A stretch of DNA of 6,713 nucleotides from Cyanobacteria bacterium OH_CDB_58 (lineage in GTDB: Bacteria; Cyanobacteriota; Vampirovibrionia; Gastranaerophilales; Gastranaerophilaceae): the NCBI GenBank assembly GCA_023435965.1, contig JAEZLC010000031.1, positions 1 to 6,713 of the forward strand, read 5' to 3'. Shown here one piece after another: positions 1 to 5,417 of the stretch. The notes beneath the pieces were generated by a model that saw only the letters and a program-made list of their open reading frames with translations, was not told the origin of the DNA and did not search any database. The translations under genes were made by a program, and so were the position numbers. Numbering within the stretch: the first letter of the stretch is position 1; the number at the start of each line of letters is the position of its first letter.

Positions 1-5
1 GTTGA

Positions 6-10
6 CTCCT
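6..10 (-). promoter_or_regulatory. Shine-Dalgarno of the next operon gene (outside window)
   Basis: On the minus strand the fabD stop TAG runs into AGGAG, followed by TCAAC to the window edge. An AGGAG that shares its bases with a stop codon is the usual arrangement for a closely following gene, so a start codon is expected within a few bases beyond position 1. In this operon type the next gene is commonly fabG or acpP. The gene itself is not visible, so its identity is inference. Confidence 0.55.
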
Positions 11-959
11 ATATTGCTTGAGCAGTCTTTAATGCTTCAACCGTAGCATCTAAAGACGCAGTGTCATATATGTTGTATGTTGTTACGTTAGAATCGATTT
101 TTTTATTCAATCCTGCCAATACTTTTCCCGGACCCATTTCAATAAATGTATCTACTCCTTCATTGATTAGATTTTGGATAGTTTGAGTCCAATATACTGA
201 AGAATAAATTTGTGTTGGCATTTTTTCTTTAAATTCAACAGAATTTGTAGTTATCTTAGCATCAGTATTTGTAACAACTGGTATAGATCCATCTTGTATA
301 TCGAAGTTTTTGATAAATGATGCAAATTCTACGCTTGCATCTTTCATTAATGCTGAGTGGAACGCTCCAGAAACAGGCAGAGGAAGGACTCTTTTTGCAC
401 CAGCTGACTTAATAGCTTCCATTGCTGTATTAACAGCATCTACTTCTCCTGTGATAACTACTTGCTCAGGAGAATTATAGTTAGCAACTGACACAATACC
501 TTGTGTTTCTAACGAATTTATAGTTTCTTCAACTTTTTCTTGGTTTAGCCCAAGTATTGCCGCCATAGTCCCTGTAGTGGATGTTGCAGCTTTATTCATT
601 AATTCTGCTCTTTTAGATATTATTTTCATTACGCTTTCTAAATCTAGAACTTCAGAAGCGTACAATGCCGCATATTCTCCAAGGCTATGTCCAGCCAAAA
701 AATCCGGATTAACAGAGCATTTTTCTTTAAAAGCTTCTAATGCAGCTATAGATACAGCTAAGATTGTAGGCTGCGTATTTATTGTTTGTTTTAGTGCTTC
801 TTCAGGACCATTGAAGCAAATGTCCGAAATTTTATTTTCTAAAACACTATCAGCTGTTTCTAGAACTTTTCTTGCTGCAGCTGAATTGTCGTATAAGTCT
901 TTTCCCATTCCGACAGATTGAGAACCCTGTCCAGGGAAAATAAAGGCGATTTTTTTCAT
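9..959 (-). CDS. fabD: Malonyl-CoA:ACP transacylase FabD
   Basis: This cytoplasmic enzyme transfers malonyl from CoA to acyl carrier protein, supplying the extender unit for type II fatty acid synthesis. The 316-residue product is of normal family length. It begins MKKIAFIFPGQGSQ, holding the oxyanion Gln11, and carries the nucleophile motif GHSLGEYAAL with Ser92. Arg117 (malonyl carboxylate binding), His201 (catalytic partner, in GAFHSALM) and Gln250 all fall at the same numbers as in the E. coli enzyme. The GPGKVL motif is at 276-281. The ATG is 2 nt after the fabH stop, and AGAAGGA (971-977) about 11 nt upstream serves as ribosome binding site. It is the last complete gene of the yceD-rpmF-plsX-fabH-fabD operon; transcription seems to continue leftward because another ribosome binding site follows its stop. 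Nothing looks broken. Identity is near certain from motifs and context. Confidence 0.97.
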   Translation of the reverse strand: MKKIAFIFPGQGSQSVGMGKDLYDNSAAARKVLETADSVLENKISDICFNGPEEALKQTINTQPTILAVSIAALEAFKEKCSVNPDFLAGHSLGEYAALYASEVLDLESVMKIISKRAELMNKAATSTTGTMAAILGLNQEKVEETINSLETQGIVSVANYNSPEQVVITGEVDAVNTAMEAIKSAGAKRVLPLPVSGAFHSALMKDASVEFASFIKNFDIQDGSIPVVTNTDAKITTNSVEFKEKMPTQIYSSVYWTQTIQNLINEGVDTFIEMGPGKVLAGLNKKIDSNVTTYNIYDTASLDATVEALKTAQAI

Positions 960-961
960 TG

Positions 962-1960
962 TTAAGCTATTCCTTCTCTTAGGTTAACTATTGCTGTGGC
1001 ATATGTCATTCCTGCCCCAAAGCCTGTGAATATTGCTTTGCAAGGAAGTTTTACTTTTCCTTCTTCTATTGCTTCTGTTATTGCAATTGGAATTGAAGCG
1101 GCAGAAGTATTGCCGTATTTGTGAATGTTTACCACTACTTTTTCACTTCCGTAATTTAATCGTTGCGCCATCGCATCAATAATTCTTAAATTTGCTTGAT
1201 GAGGAACAAGATAATCAATTTCTTCAGGGGTTAAACCAGATTTTCTCACAGATTCAACTATCGCATCAGGCATCGTTGTTACTACATATTTATACACGTC
1301 CTTGCCGTTCATGCTCACGTGCAGAGGCTTTTGTTCGTTAGGTTCAACAAGCGGACAATTCTTTCCAGTATTTGGGAGTTCAATATATTTAGCACCTGAT
1401 GCATCTGATGTCATGTCAAGTTCTAAAATATCGTTGATTCCGTCAGGAGACTTTTTCATAACTATCGCACCTGCACCATCTCCGAATAGAACGCATGTTG
1501 CTCTGTCTTTCCAGTCGACAAATTTGGAGTTTGCATCTGTTGCTACAACCAAAACATTTTCGTATGTTCCTGCATCAATAAAAGCTTTTGCAACGTTCAT
1601 TGCAAACACCATGCCAGAACATGCTGCAGTTATGTCGAATGCTACTGCGTTTTTGGCACCTATTTCACCTTGAATAAGACAAGCTGTAGATGGATAAGAC
1701 ATCGTTGGGACAGAGGCCGCTGCAATTATTAATTGAACATCCTCTTCTGACATTTTTGCCTTATTGAGTGCCTTTTTAGCTGCTTCAACACCTAAAGTGA
1801 CTGCATTTTCTTCTCCAGAACACACTCTTCTCTCTTTTATGCCTGTTCTTGTTGAAATCCACTCATCGCTTGTGTCTAAAATTTTTGTTAGGTCTTCATT
1901 TGTTATTACAGTTTTGGGAACTGCATAACCAAGACCCGCTATCATTATCGGTACGCCCAT
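962..1960 (-). CDS. fabH: Beta-ketoacyl-ACP synthase III FabH
   Basis: FabH starts fatty acid synthesis in the cytoplasm by condensing an acyl-CoA primer, usually acetyl-CoA, with malonyl-ACP. With the start chosen here the protein has 332 residues, a normal length. The Cys-His-Asn triad is intact: Cys114 in DITAACSGM, His254 in VPHQANLRI and Asn284 in YGNTSAAS. The N-terminal DEWISTRTGIKERR motif (32-45, CoA side) and the C-terminal GFGAGMTYAT (313-322) are also typical. The ATG at 1960 is preferred because AAGGA (1968-1972) lies 7 nt upstream and the protein then begins as the family does. A longer frame from 2038 would overlap plsX by 74 nt and add 26 residues without family resemblance. 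It lies 4 nt after plsX, with its ribosome binding site inside the last plsX codons, and 2 nt before fabD. Primer preference (acetyl or branched) cannot be read from the sequence. Confidence 0.97.
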   Translation of the reverse strand: MGVPIMIAGLGYAVPKTVITNEDLTKILDTSDEWISTRTGIKERRVCSGEENAVTLGVEAAKKALNKAKMSEEDVQLIIAAASVPTMSYPSTACLIQGEIGAKNAVAFDITAACSGMVFAMNVAKAFIDAGTYENVLVVATDANSKFVDWKDRATCVLFGDGAGAIVMKKSPDGINDILELDMTSDASGAKYIELPNTGKNCPLVEPNEQKPLHVSMNGKDVYKYVVTTMPDAIVESVRKSGLTPEEIDYLVPHQANLRIIDAMAQRLNYGSEKVVVNIHKYGNTSAASIPIAITEAIEEGKVKLPCKAIFTGFGAGMTYATAIVNLREGIA

Positions 1961-1964
1961 CTTA

Positions 1965-3020
1965 TTATCCTTCGTAAAATTCTGCAATTTTTTTGTTAAC
2001 ACCAGATTCAACTGCTTCTTTAGCAACTCTGACTGCATTTTTTATTGCATATGCTCGTGATCTTCCGTGTGATATTACTGTTATTCCTTTAACACCAAGT
2101 AATAGTGCTCCACCGAATTCTTCATAGTTTATTTTTTGGTAGATTCTTTTCATAAAAGGTCTAGCAAGCAATCCTATAATTTTAGAAACAAAATCATCGC
2201 TGAATTCTTTTTTAATCATATGGAATAACATTGAAGAAGCACCTTCAATTGTTTTTAAAGCAACGTTTCCTACAAAGCCGTCGCAAACAATAACGTCGCA
2301 GTTGCCTAAGAACACTTCTTTACCTTCGATATTTCCGATAAAGTTTAGTTTATCTTGAGCTTTTTCGAATAATCTGTATGTGTTTTGAACAAGTTCATTT
2401 CCTTTTCCGGCCTCTTCACCGATATTAAGAACTCCGATTCTTGGATTATCAATACCGATAACGTTTTTAGAAAAAGTTGAACCCATCATTCCAAATTGGT
2501 ATAACATCTCTGGGGTACTGTTTGTGTTTGCACCAGCATCTATAAGTACAACAGGTTTTTTCATTGTTGGTAGAGTTACGCAGATTGCGGGTCTTTCAAT
2601 TCCTGGAAGTCTTCCAAGACCGAATAAGCTGGCAGCCATAGCTGCTCCCGTAGAACCTGCAGCAACTATTGCATCTGCACTTCCTGAAGCCACCGCATCA
2701 ACAGCAAGGACTATCGATGATTTTTTCTTTTTACGAATGGCTTGCCCTGGAGCTTCTCCCATTTCGATTATTTCTGTAGCATGGGTAATTTTTATATCAA
2801 GTTTTTTTATGTCGACTTTAATTCTTTTTGGTTTAGAAAGTCCGCCTCCTAGATATACGATTCCCTCTTGCTCGATTCTGTCTAGTTCTCTTTCGATTTT
2901 ATCTTGTTTTCCTACAAGTTCAATCGGGACATTGTAATCCCAAGCACCCCAAACAGCACCTTCTACAATTTCTTTAGGAGCGTAGTCCCCGCCCATTGCA
3001 TCGATAGCTATTCTTGTCAT
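1965..3020 (-). CDS. plsX: Phosphate acyltransferase PlsX
   Basis: PlsX converts acyl-ACP and phosphate to acyl phosphate, the donor that PlsY uses to acylate glycerol-3-phosphate. It is a soluble protein that works at the membrane face. The 351-residue product opens with the family signature IAIDAMGGDYAP (4-15). It carries AGSTGA (121-126), LIDAGAN (159-165), GNIEG (229-233), CDGFVGNV (246-253) and EFGGALLLGVKG (301-312). It is somewhat longer than the roughly 330 residues common in the family. The excess appears to lie at about residues 50-75, between the first alpha-beta segment and the usual HATEIIEM motif. The ATG at 3020 is preceded by a purine-rich AGGGAAGA (3031-3038), a fair ribosome binding site with a long spacer. 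A 33-nt gap separates it from rpmF and 4 nt separate it from fabH. No promoter or terminator was seen in the 33-nt gap. Confidence 0.96.
   Translation of the reverse strand: MTRIAIDAMGGDYAPKEIVEGAVWGAWDYNVPIELVGKQDKIERELDRIEQEGIVYLGGGLSKPKRIKVDIKKLDIKITHATEIIEMGEAPGQAIRKKKKSSIVLAVDAVASGSADAIVAAGSTGAAMAASLFGLGRLPGIERPAICVTLPTMKKPVVLIDAGANTNSTPEMLYQFGMMGSTFSKNVIGIDNPRIGVLNIGEEAGKGNELVQNTYRLFEKAQDKLNFIGNIEGKEVFLGNCDVIVCDGFVGNVALKTIEGASSMLFHMIKKEFSDDFVSKIIGLLARPFMKRIYQKINYEEFGGALLLGVKGITVISHGRSRAYAIKNAVRVAKEAVESGVNKKIAEFYEG
1968..1972 (-). promoter_or_regulatory. Shine-Dalgarno deciding the fabH start
   Basis: AAGGA on the minus strand, inside the final codons of plsX, is spaced 7 nt from ATG 1960. 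This supports the 332-residue FabH rather than the longer frame starting at 2038, and it suggests that fabH translation is coupled to plsX. Confidence 0.75.
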
Positions 3021-3053
3021 TCTTATTCACTCTTCCCTATGTACTGTGTGTAA

Positions 3054-3368
3054 TTATTCTTCAGTTTTTGGTTCTTCAGAAACTTCTTCAACAGTTTCTA
3101 CTGCTTTTTCTTCTACTTTTTCAGCAGCTTTTTTTGTTGATTTTTTAGGAGCTTTTTTAGGTTTTGCTTCAACTACTTCTTCTACAAATCCTTCTGCTTT
3201 TATACTAACTGCTTTTCCTTTGTAGAATCCGCATGCTGTACAAACTGTATGTGTAAGTGCTAATTCTCCACAGTTTTTGCAAGTTGTAGTTTCAGGAACT
3301 GTTGCTTTCCAGTTTGATCTTCTATGTCCTTGAGCACTATGCCCTACTCTTTTCTTTGGTACTGCCAT
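3054..3368 (-). CDS. rpmF: 50S ribosomal protein L32 with a charged C-terminal tail
   Basis: L32 is a small zinc-ribbon protein of the large ribosomal subunit. The first 60 residues are typical: MAVPKKRVGHSAQGHRRS, then two cysteine pairs at C30-C33 (CKNC) and C43-C46 (CTAC) that would bind one zinc ion, followed by GFYKGK. The product is 104 residues, whereas L32 is normally about 55-65. The extra part, roughly residues 61-104, is low complexity: first Lys/Pro/Ala-rich (about 69-80), then Glu/Val/Lys-rich (about 83-104), and probably disordered. The stop is clean and the tail is in frame, so this is not an obvious frameshift. The ribosome binding site AAAAGGA (3378-3384) is 9 nt before the ATG, in the end of yceD, with 2 nt between stop and start. 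The yceD-rpmF-plsX order is widely conserved. The tail's function is unknown. Confidence 0.95.
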   Translation of the reverse strand: MAVPKKRVGHSAQGHRRSNWKATVPETTTCKNCGELALTHTVCTACGFYKGKAVSIKAEGFVEEVVEAKPKKAPKKSTKKAAEKVEEKAVETVEEVSEEPKTEE

Positions 3369-3370
3369 GG

Positions 3371-3868
3371 TTAATTATCCTTTTCTATTTTTATTGACTT
3401 AAATATATCTAATCTAGGATCCGAATTCTCTTTTTTTGTATATTGTTCTATTTTTTCGTCACCTATACAATTTATATCACAAACAAGTTTATTTGGAATA
3501 TTTAATATTACAGATTGATAAATTAAATCTGTAATATCAATCTCGTCTGCTCCGTGCAATTCTTCTACGAAATTTCCTTCTTTTAACTCCATTTCTTCTC
3601 TATATTCTTCAAATAAAGTATCCTTTACGAACATTTCATCAATTTTGAGTGAGAATTCTTGAGTAAACTCTTTTAAACAATTGTCGCATTTTAAAACAAC
3701 AAGTGCATTAACATTTCCCGAAACATTAATGTAATTTTTGTCTAAAGACGAAACAAGTAGCGTAGCCGTTACCGGAACGTTTTTGTTAAATTCCTCGATT
3801 ATTTCACTAAACTCAATATTTAACAGTCCGTCTTTGGAATTTTCGATTTCTGAAATAATTGCTTTCAT
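3371..3868 (-). CDS. yceD: YceD/DUF177 family protein, ribosome-assembly associated
   Basis: This is a 165-residue cytoplasmic protein of the DUF177 (YceD) family, whose genes usually sit just upstream of rpmF and which is linked to 23S rRNA or large-subunit maturation. Family features are the first cysteine pair in LKCDNCLKEF (C61, C64), the acidic middle (about 85-113), a second pair C130 and C134, and the C-terminal DPRLDIFKSI (150-159). The usual second cluster (a Cys pair followed by GLCPxCG) is reduced here: only C-x3-C-x-G remains, leaving four cysteines in total. The ATG at 3868 is the only reasonable start. No ATG, GTG or TTG lies upstream before an in-frame stop at 3893-3895, and the next Met is residue 79. 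No ribosome binding site precedes it, and a strong promoter ends only a few bases upstream, so the mRNA may be leaderless. It is the first gene of the rpmF-plsX-fabH-fabD operon. The family call rests on motifs plus position. Confidence 0.88.
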   Translation of the reverse strand: MKAIISEIENSKDGLLNIEFSEIIEEFNKNVPVTATLLVSSLDKNYINVSGNVNALVVLKCDNCLKEFTQEFSLKIDEMFVKDTLFEEYREEMELKEGNFVEELHGADEIDITDLIYQSVILNIPNKLVCDINCIGDEKIEQYTKKENSDPRLDIFKSIKIEKDN

Positions 3869-3875
3869 TTCTATT

Positions 3876-3903
3876 ATTTTATTTGCAAGAAATTATTTGT
3901 CAA
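3876..3903 (-). promoter_or_regulatory. Sigma-70-type promoter of the yceD-rpmF-plsX-fabHD operon
   Basis: The minus strand reads TTGACA (3898-3903, perfect -35), a 16-nt spacer, then TAAAAT (3876-3881, five of six matches to the -10 consensus). The -35 box directly follows the T-run of the upstream terminator, so the old unit ends and the new one begins within a few bases. Counting the usual distance from the -10 box puts the transcription start at about 3868-3870, at the yceD ATG itself. The boxes are visible; promoter activity is inferred. Confidence 0.75.
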
Positions 3904-3905
3904 AT

Positions 3906-3934
3906 AAAAAGGACAACTTATAGCTGTCCTTTTT
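3906..3934 (-). terminator. Hairpin terminator after the small-protein bicistron
   Basis: The arms 3906-3915 and 3925-3934 (AAAAAGGACA and TGTCCTTTTT) are perfectly complementary over 10 bp around a 9-nt centre that can add two more pairs. On the minus strand it ends in TTTTTATTTG, 28 nt after the stop of the upstream small gene. The A/T tracts on both sides could make it work in both directions, although no plus-strand gene is present to need that. GC content of the stem is modest. Confidence 0.8.
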
Positions 3935-3962
3935 ATATATTTCTTAAAGTTATATTTTGTTT

Positions 3963-4292
3963 TTATTTTCCGTAACTGAATGCTCTTTGTATGTTTTTAT
4001 CTATAAGTGATCTGCATGATTCCATTTCGGTATCTATCATTTTGAGTTGACTGTTGTACATTTCGAGTTGCATATCTAGTTTTTTATCTAAAGCGTTTAA
4101 TCTTTCTTTTCTTTGGTTTAGCTGTTTTACAACTTCAGATTCAGGATCCATATCATTTCCGATGCTTACCATCTCTGATATAGTTCTTGTAAGACTTAAT
4201 TTGCTTTCAGTTATAACCTGGATTTTATTTTCCAGATCCAATCTGAATGCATTTAAGTACATTAGTCTGAATGTTGATGATGCTAATCCCAT
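3963..4292 (-). CDS. Small coiled-coil protein of unknown function (second of pair)
   Basis: I do not recognise a named family. The 109-residue product has no signal peptide, no membrane segment and a single Cys. It looks like a two-helix hairpin: helix 1 about 8-43, a turn at SIGNDMDPES (43-52), and helix 2 about 53-103. Helix 2 has a clean heptad pattern, with L72, L76, Y79, L83, I86, M90, C93 and I97 in alternating 4-3 spacing and L58 and L65 in register before them, so oligomerisation is likely. The opening MGLASSTFR recalls short helical proteins I remember from Gastranaerophilales-type genomes; this is memory, not a search result. The ATG at 4292 has AGGA (4302-4305) 9 nt upstream, overlapping the end of the preceding small gene, with 12 nt between stop and start. 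A terminator follows its stop. It is probably translated with its neighbour, and the two products may interact. Confidence 0.8.
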   Translation of the reverse strand: MGLASSTFRLMYLNAFRLDLENKIQVITESKLSLTRTISEMVSIGNDMDPESEVVKQLNQRKERLNALDKKLDMQLEMYNSQLKMIDTEMESCRSLIDKNIQRAFSYGK

Positions 4293-4304
4293 TTGGGTGA
4301 ATCC

Positions 4305-4577
4305 TTATCTGGTTTCGTTGAGTGTGCGTCCTCTTAAGAAGACGTGTTCGTTGTTTTGTGCAATGATTTGTTCCATTTGTGACAATTTATACTTTTGATA
4401 GTTTAGTCTGTATCTTGCCATTTTTATTTTTTTGTTCATTGACAAGAATTCTTTTATTGACGCTGTGATTTCGTTAGCAATTGCTTTTAGTGGGTTTTTT
4501 CTTACGAAGTAGGATCTTGCAAATTGAAGAAAGTTCACTAATTTTTGTGCATTTGTCATTAAAACTTCTTGAAACAA
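4305..4577 (-). CDS. Small basic helical protein of unknown function (first of pair)
   Basis: I do not recognise this gene. From the TTG start used here it is 90 residues; from the ATG at 4559 it would be 84. The sequence is Lys/Arg-rich (about 16 basic against 5 acidic residues in the 84-residue form), without Cys or Trp, signal peptide or membrane segment. It appears all-helical: one helix at about 8-26, then a longer amphipathic helix at about 30-77 that includes KKIKMARYRLNYQKYK (49-64), ending in a basic LRGRTLNETR. The net charge could suit binding to nucleic acid, acidic protein or membrane surface, but nothing decides among these. TTG at 4577 is chosen because AAGGAG (4585-4590) is exactly 7 nt upstream. 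The ATG has only a weaker AAGAAG (4565-4570) at 5 nt. A GTG at 4607 would put the strong ribosome binding site inside the gene. It precedes the coiled-coil gene by 12 nt. Confidence 0.75.
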   Translation of the reverse strand: MFQEVLMTNAQKLVNFLQFARSYFVRKNPLKAIANEITASIKEFLSMNKKIKMARYRLNYQKYKLSQMEQIIAQNNEHVFLRGRTLNETR

Positions 4578-4584
4578 TGTGTAG

Positions 4585-4590
4585 CTCCTT
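4585..4590 (-). promoter_or_regulatory. Strong Shine-Dalgarno before the first small gene
   Basis: AAGGAG on the minus strand is the best ribosome binding site of this unit. Its 7-nt distance to TTG 4577 fits initiation there. The next in-frame ATG, at 4559, would be 25 nt away, too far for this site. It therefore argues for a TTG start, though a weaker AAGAAG does sit next to the ATG. Confidence 0.6.
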
Positions 4591-4607
4591 TTTATTTTTA
4601 GAACCAC

Positions 4608-4760
4608 ATAAATATAAAAACAATTAACTAGTAAATATTGCCTATGTTTTGGCTTTGTTTAATACTTGTTAACAATTCTTAATCTATCGGTTCCCTTTCA
4701 CTTATCCCTATTTTTAGTGTGGAATATTCGCTCCACTTACTTTTTAATTATCGGAACTAA
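4608..4760 (-). other. Gene-free leader upstream of the small-protein bicistron
   Basis: This stretch lies between the hisH terminator and the first small gene, which itself starts at 4577, and holds no credible ORF. It contains a perfect 10-bp palindrome TTGTTAACAA (4666-4675) and a near-duplicate pair, TTAATTATCGG at 4744-4754 and TTAATCTATCGG at 4679-4690. A short GTGGA/TCCAC inverted repeat (4719-4723 with 4732-4736) surrounds GAATATTC. The unit's promoter must be here if the upstream terminator is efficient, but no convincing -35/-10 pair was found. The repeats could be regulator sites or chance in AT-rich DNA. Confidence 0.4.
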
Positions 4761-4805
4761 AAAAATCAACCTTTAGCTTTTTATTTAAAGTTAAGGTTGA
4801 TTTTT
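4761..4805 (-). terminator. Strong hairpin terminator after hisH
   Basis: The arms 4761-4773 and 4793-4805 (AAAAATCAACCTT and AAGGTTGATTTTT) pair perfectly over 13 bp. Inside, CTTT (4777-4780) and AAAG (4787-4790) can extend the stem above a small bulge. On the minus strand a T-run of seven follows, and the structure begins 18 nt after the hisH stop. The A-tract on the other side could also make it active in the plus direction. It separates dapL-hisH from the small-protein unit. Confidence 0.88.
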
Positions 4806-4823
4806 ACAAAAATTTACATTTAG

Positions 4824-5417
4824 TTAATTATTATTAATCCAATTTTTAAAGAAATTTAAACCGGCATTTGAACTTTTTTCTGGATGAAATTGAACTGCCG
4901 TGAGATTTTTCCTTTGAACTGATGCACAAAATTCACCGTTGTAATCGCAGTATGAGCTTATTATGTTTTTGTCCTTTGGTTCAACATAATACGAATTTAC
5001 GAAATAGAAGTAATCATCTTGTAAAAAAGTGTTTGCTGGTGTTGTTACGATTTTGTTCCAGCCAATTTGGGGGATTTTTCCTTTGGTAAACTTTTTAACT
5101 TCACCTTTTAATATGCCAAGCCCTTTTGTATCTGGGGATTCTTCACTTGATTCAAACAGTATCTGAAGACCTATGCAGATGCCTAAAAATGGGATTCCTT
5201 TTTCTATTGAGGATTTTATAGGTTGAATTAATCCTTTTGAACTTAAGTTATTCATAGATTGTTGAAAGTGACCTTGCCCAGGAAAAATTATTTTATCAGC
5301 TTTTAGTATTTTTTCAGCATCTGATGAGATTTCAAAATCAACGTCAAGATAGCTTAACATATTCGCTACGCTTTTTAAGTTCCCTGCTTCATAATCTACT
5401 ATAATTGTTTTTTTCAT
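4824..5417 (-). CDS. hisH: Imidazole glycerol phosphate synthase subunit HisH
   Basis: HisH hydrolyses glutamine and passes ammonia to HisF, which makes imidazole glycerol phosphate and AICAR in histidine synthesis; both act in the cytoplasm. The 197-residue protein is a class I glutamine amidotransferase of normal HisH length. The triad is complete: Cys81 in LGICIGLQILF, and His178 and Glu180 in VQFHPEKSS. The early IIVDYEAGNLKSVANML (5-21), the PGQGHF segment (46-51) and PQIGWN (116-121, matching the HisH PHMGWN motif) point to HisH rather than GuaA, TrpG or PdxT. Its ATG overlaps the dapL stop as TAATG (one shared base) with only a poor ribosome binding site, so reinitiation after dapL is likely. 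No hisF or other his gene is visible; the partner must lie elsewhere. A HisH-like paralog serving another synthase is a less likely alternative. Confidence 0.92.
   Translation of the reverse strand: MKKTIIVDYEAGNLKSVANMLSYLDVDFEISSDAEKILKADKIIFPGQGHFQQSMNNLSSKGLIQPIKSSIEKGIPFLGICIGLQILFESSEESPDTKGLGILKGEVKKFTKGKIPQIGWNKIVTTPANTFLQDDYFYFVNSYYVEPKDKNIISSYCDYNGEFCASVQRKNLTAVQFHPEKSSNAGLNFFKNWINNN

Noticed and set aside
577..921. Plus-strand open frame of 114 codons opposite fabD
   Set aside because: It is a shadow of a gene with all catalytic residues on the other strand; it has no family resemblance and no supporting context.
1302..1673. Plus-strand open frame opposite fabH
   Set aside because: It is antisense to the conserved FabH core including the active-site region, and its composition follows from the complementary coding strand.
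1961..2038. N-terminally extended FabH starting at 2038
   Set aside because: It would overlap plsX by 74 nt and add 26 residues unlike the family, while ATG 1960 has a well-spaced AAGGA and a canonical FabH N-terminus.
2524..2937. Plus-strand open frame of 137 codons opposite plsX
   Set aside because: It lies wholly inside a confidently identified gene. Its Ser/Ile/Ala-rich sequence looks membrane-like but is a by-product of the antisense frame.
3738..3923. Plus-strand 61-codon frame crossing the yceD start
   Set aside because: It overlaps the yceD gene, its promoter and the terminator; it has no promoter or homology of its own.
4054..4398. Plus-strand 114-codon frame opposite both small genes
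   Set aside because: I considered it as an alternative to the minus-strand pair. The minus-strand genes have good ribosome binding sites, tight spacing and a heptad pattern, while this frame is Ser/Leu/Ile-rich as expected of an antisense reading.
4593..4652. A sigma-70 promoter for the small-protein unit near TATATT and TAAAAA
   Set aside because: Possible -10 boxes exist but none has an acceptable -35 at 16-18 nt, and one would place the transcription start on the ribosome binding site.
4666..4675. TTGTTAACAA as a confirmed operator
   Set aside because: A single 10-bp palindrome in AT-rich DNA is not enough; it is only mentioned within the leader.
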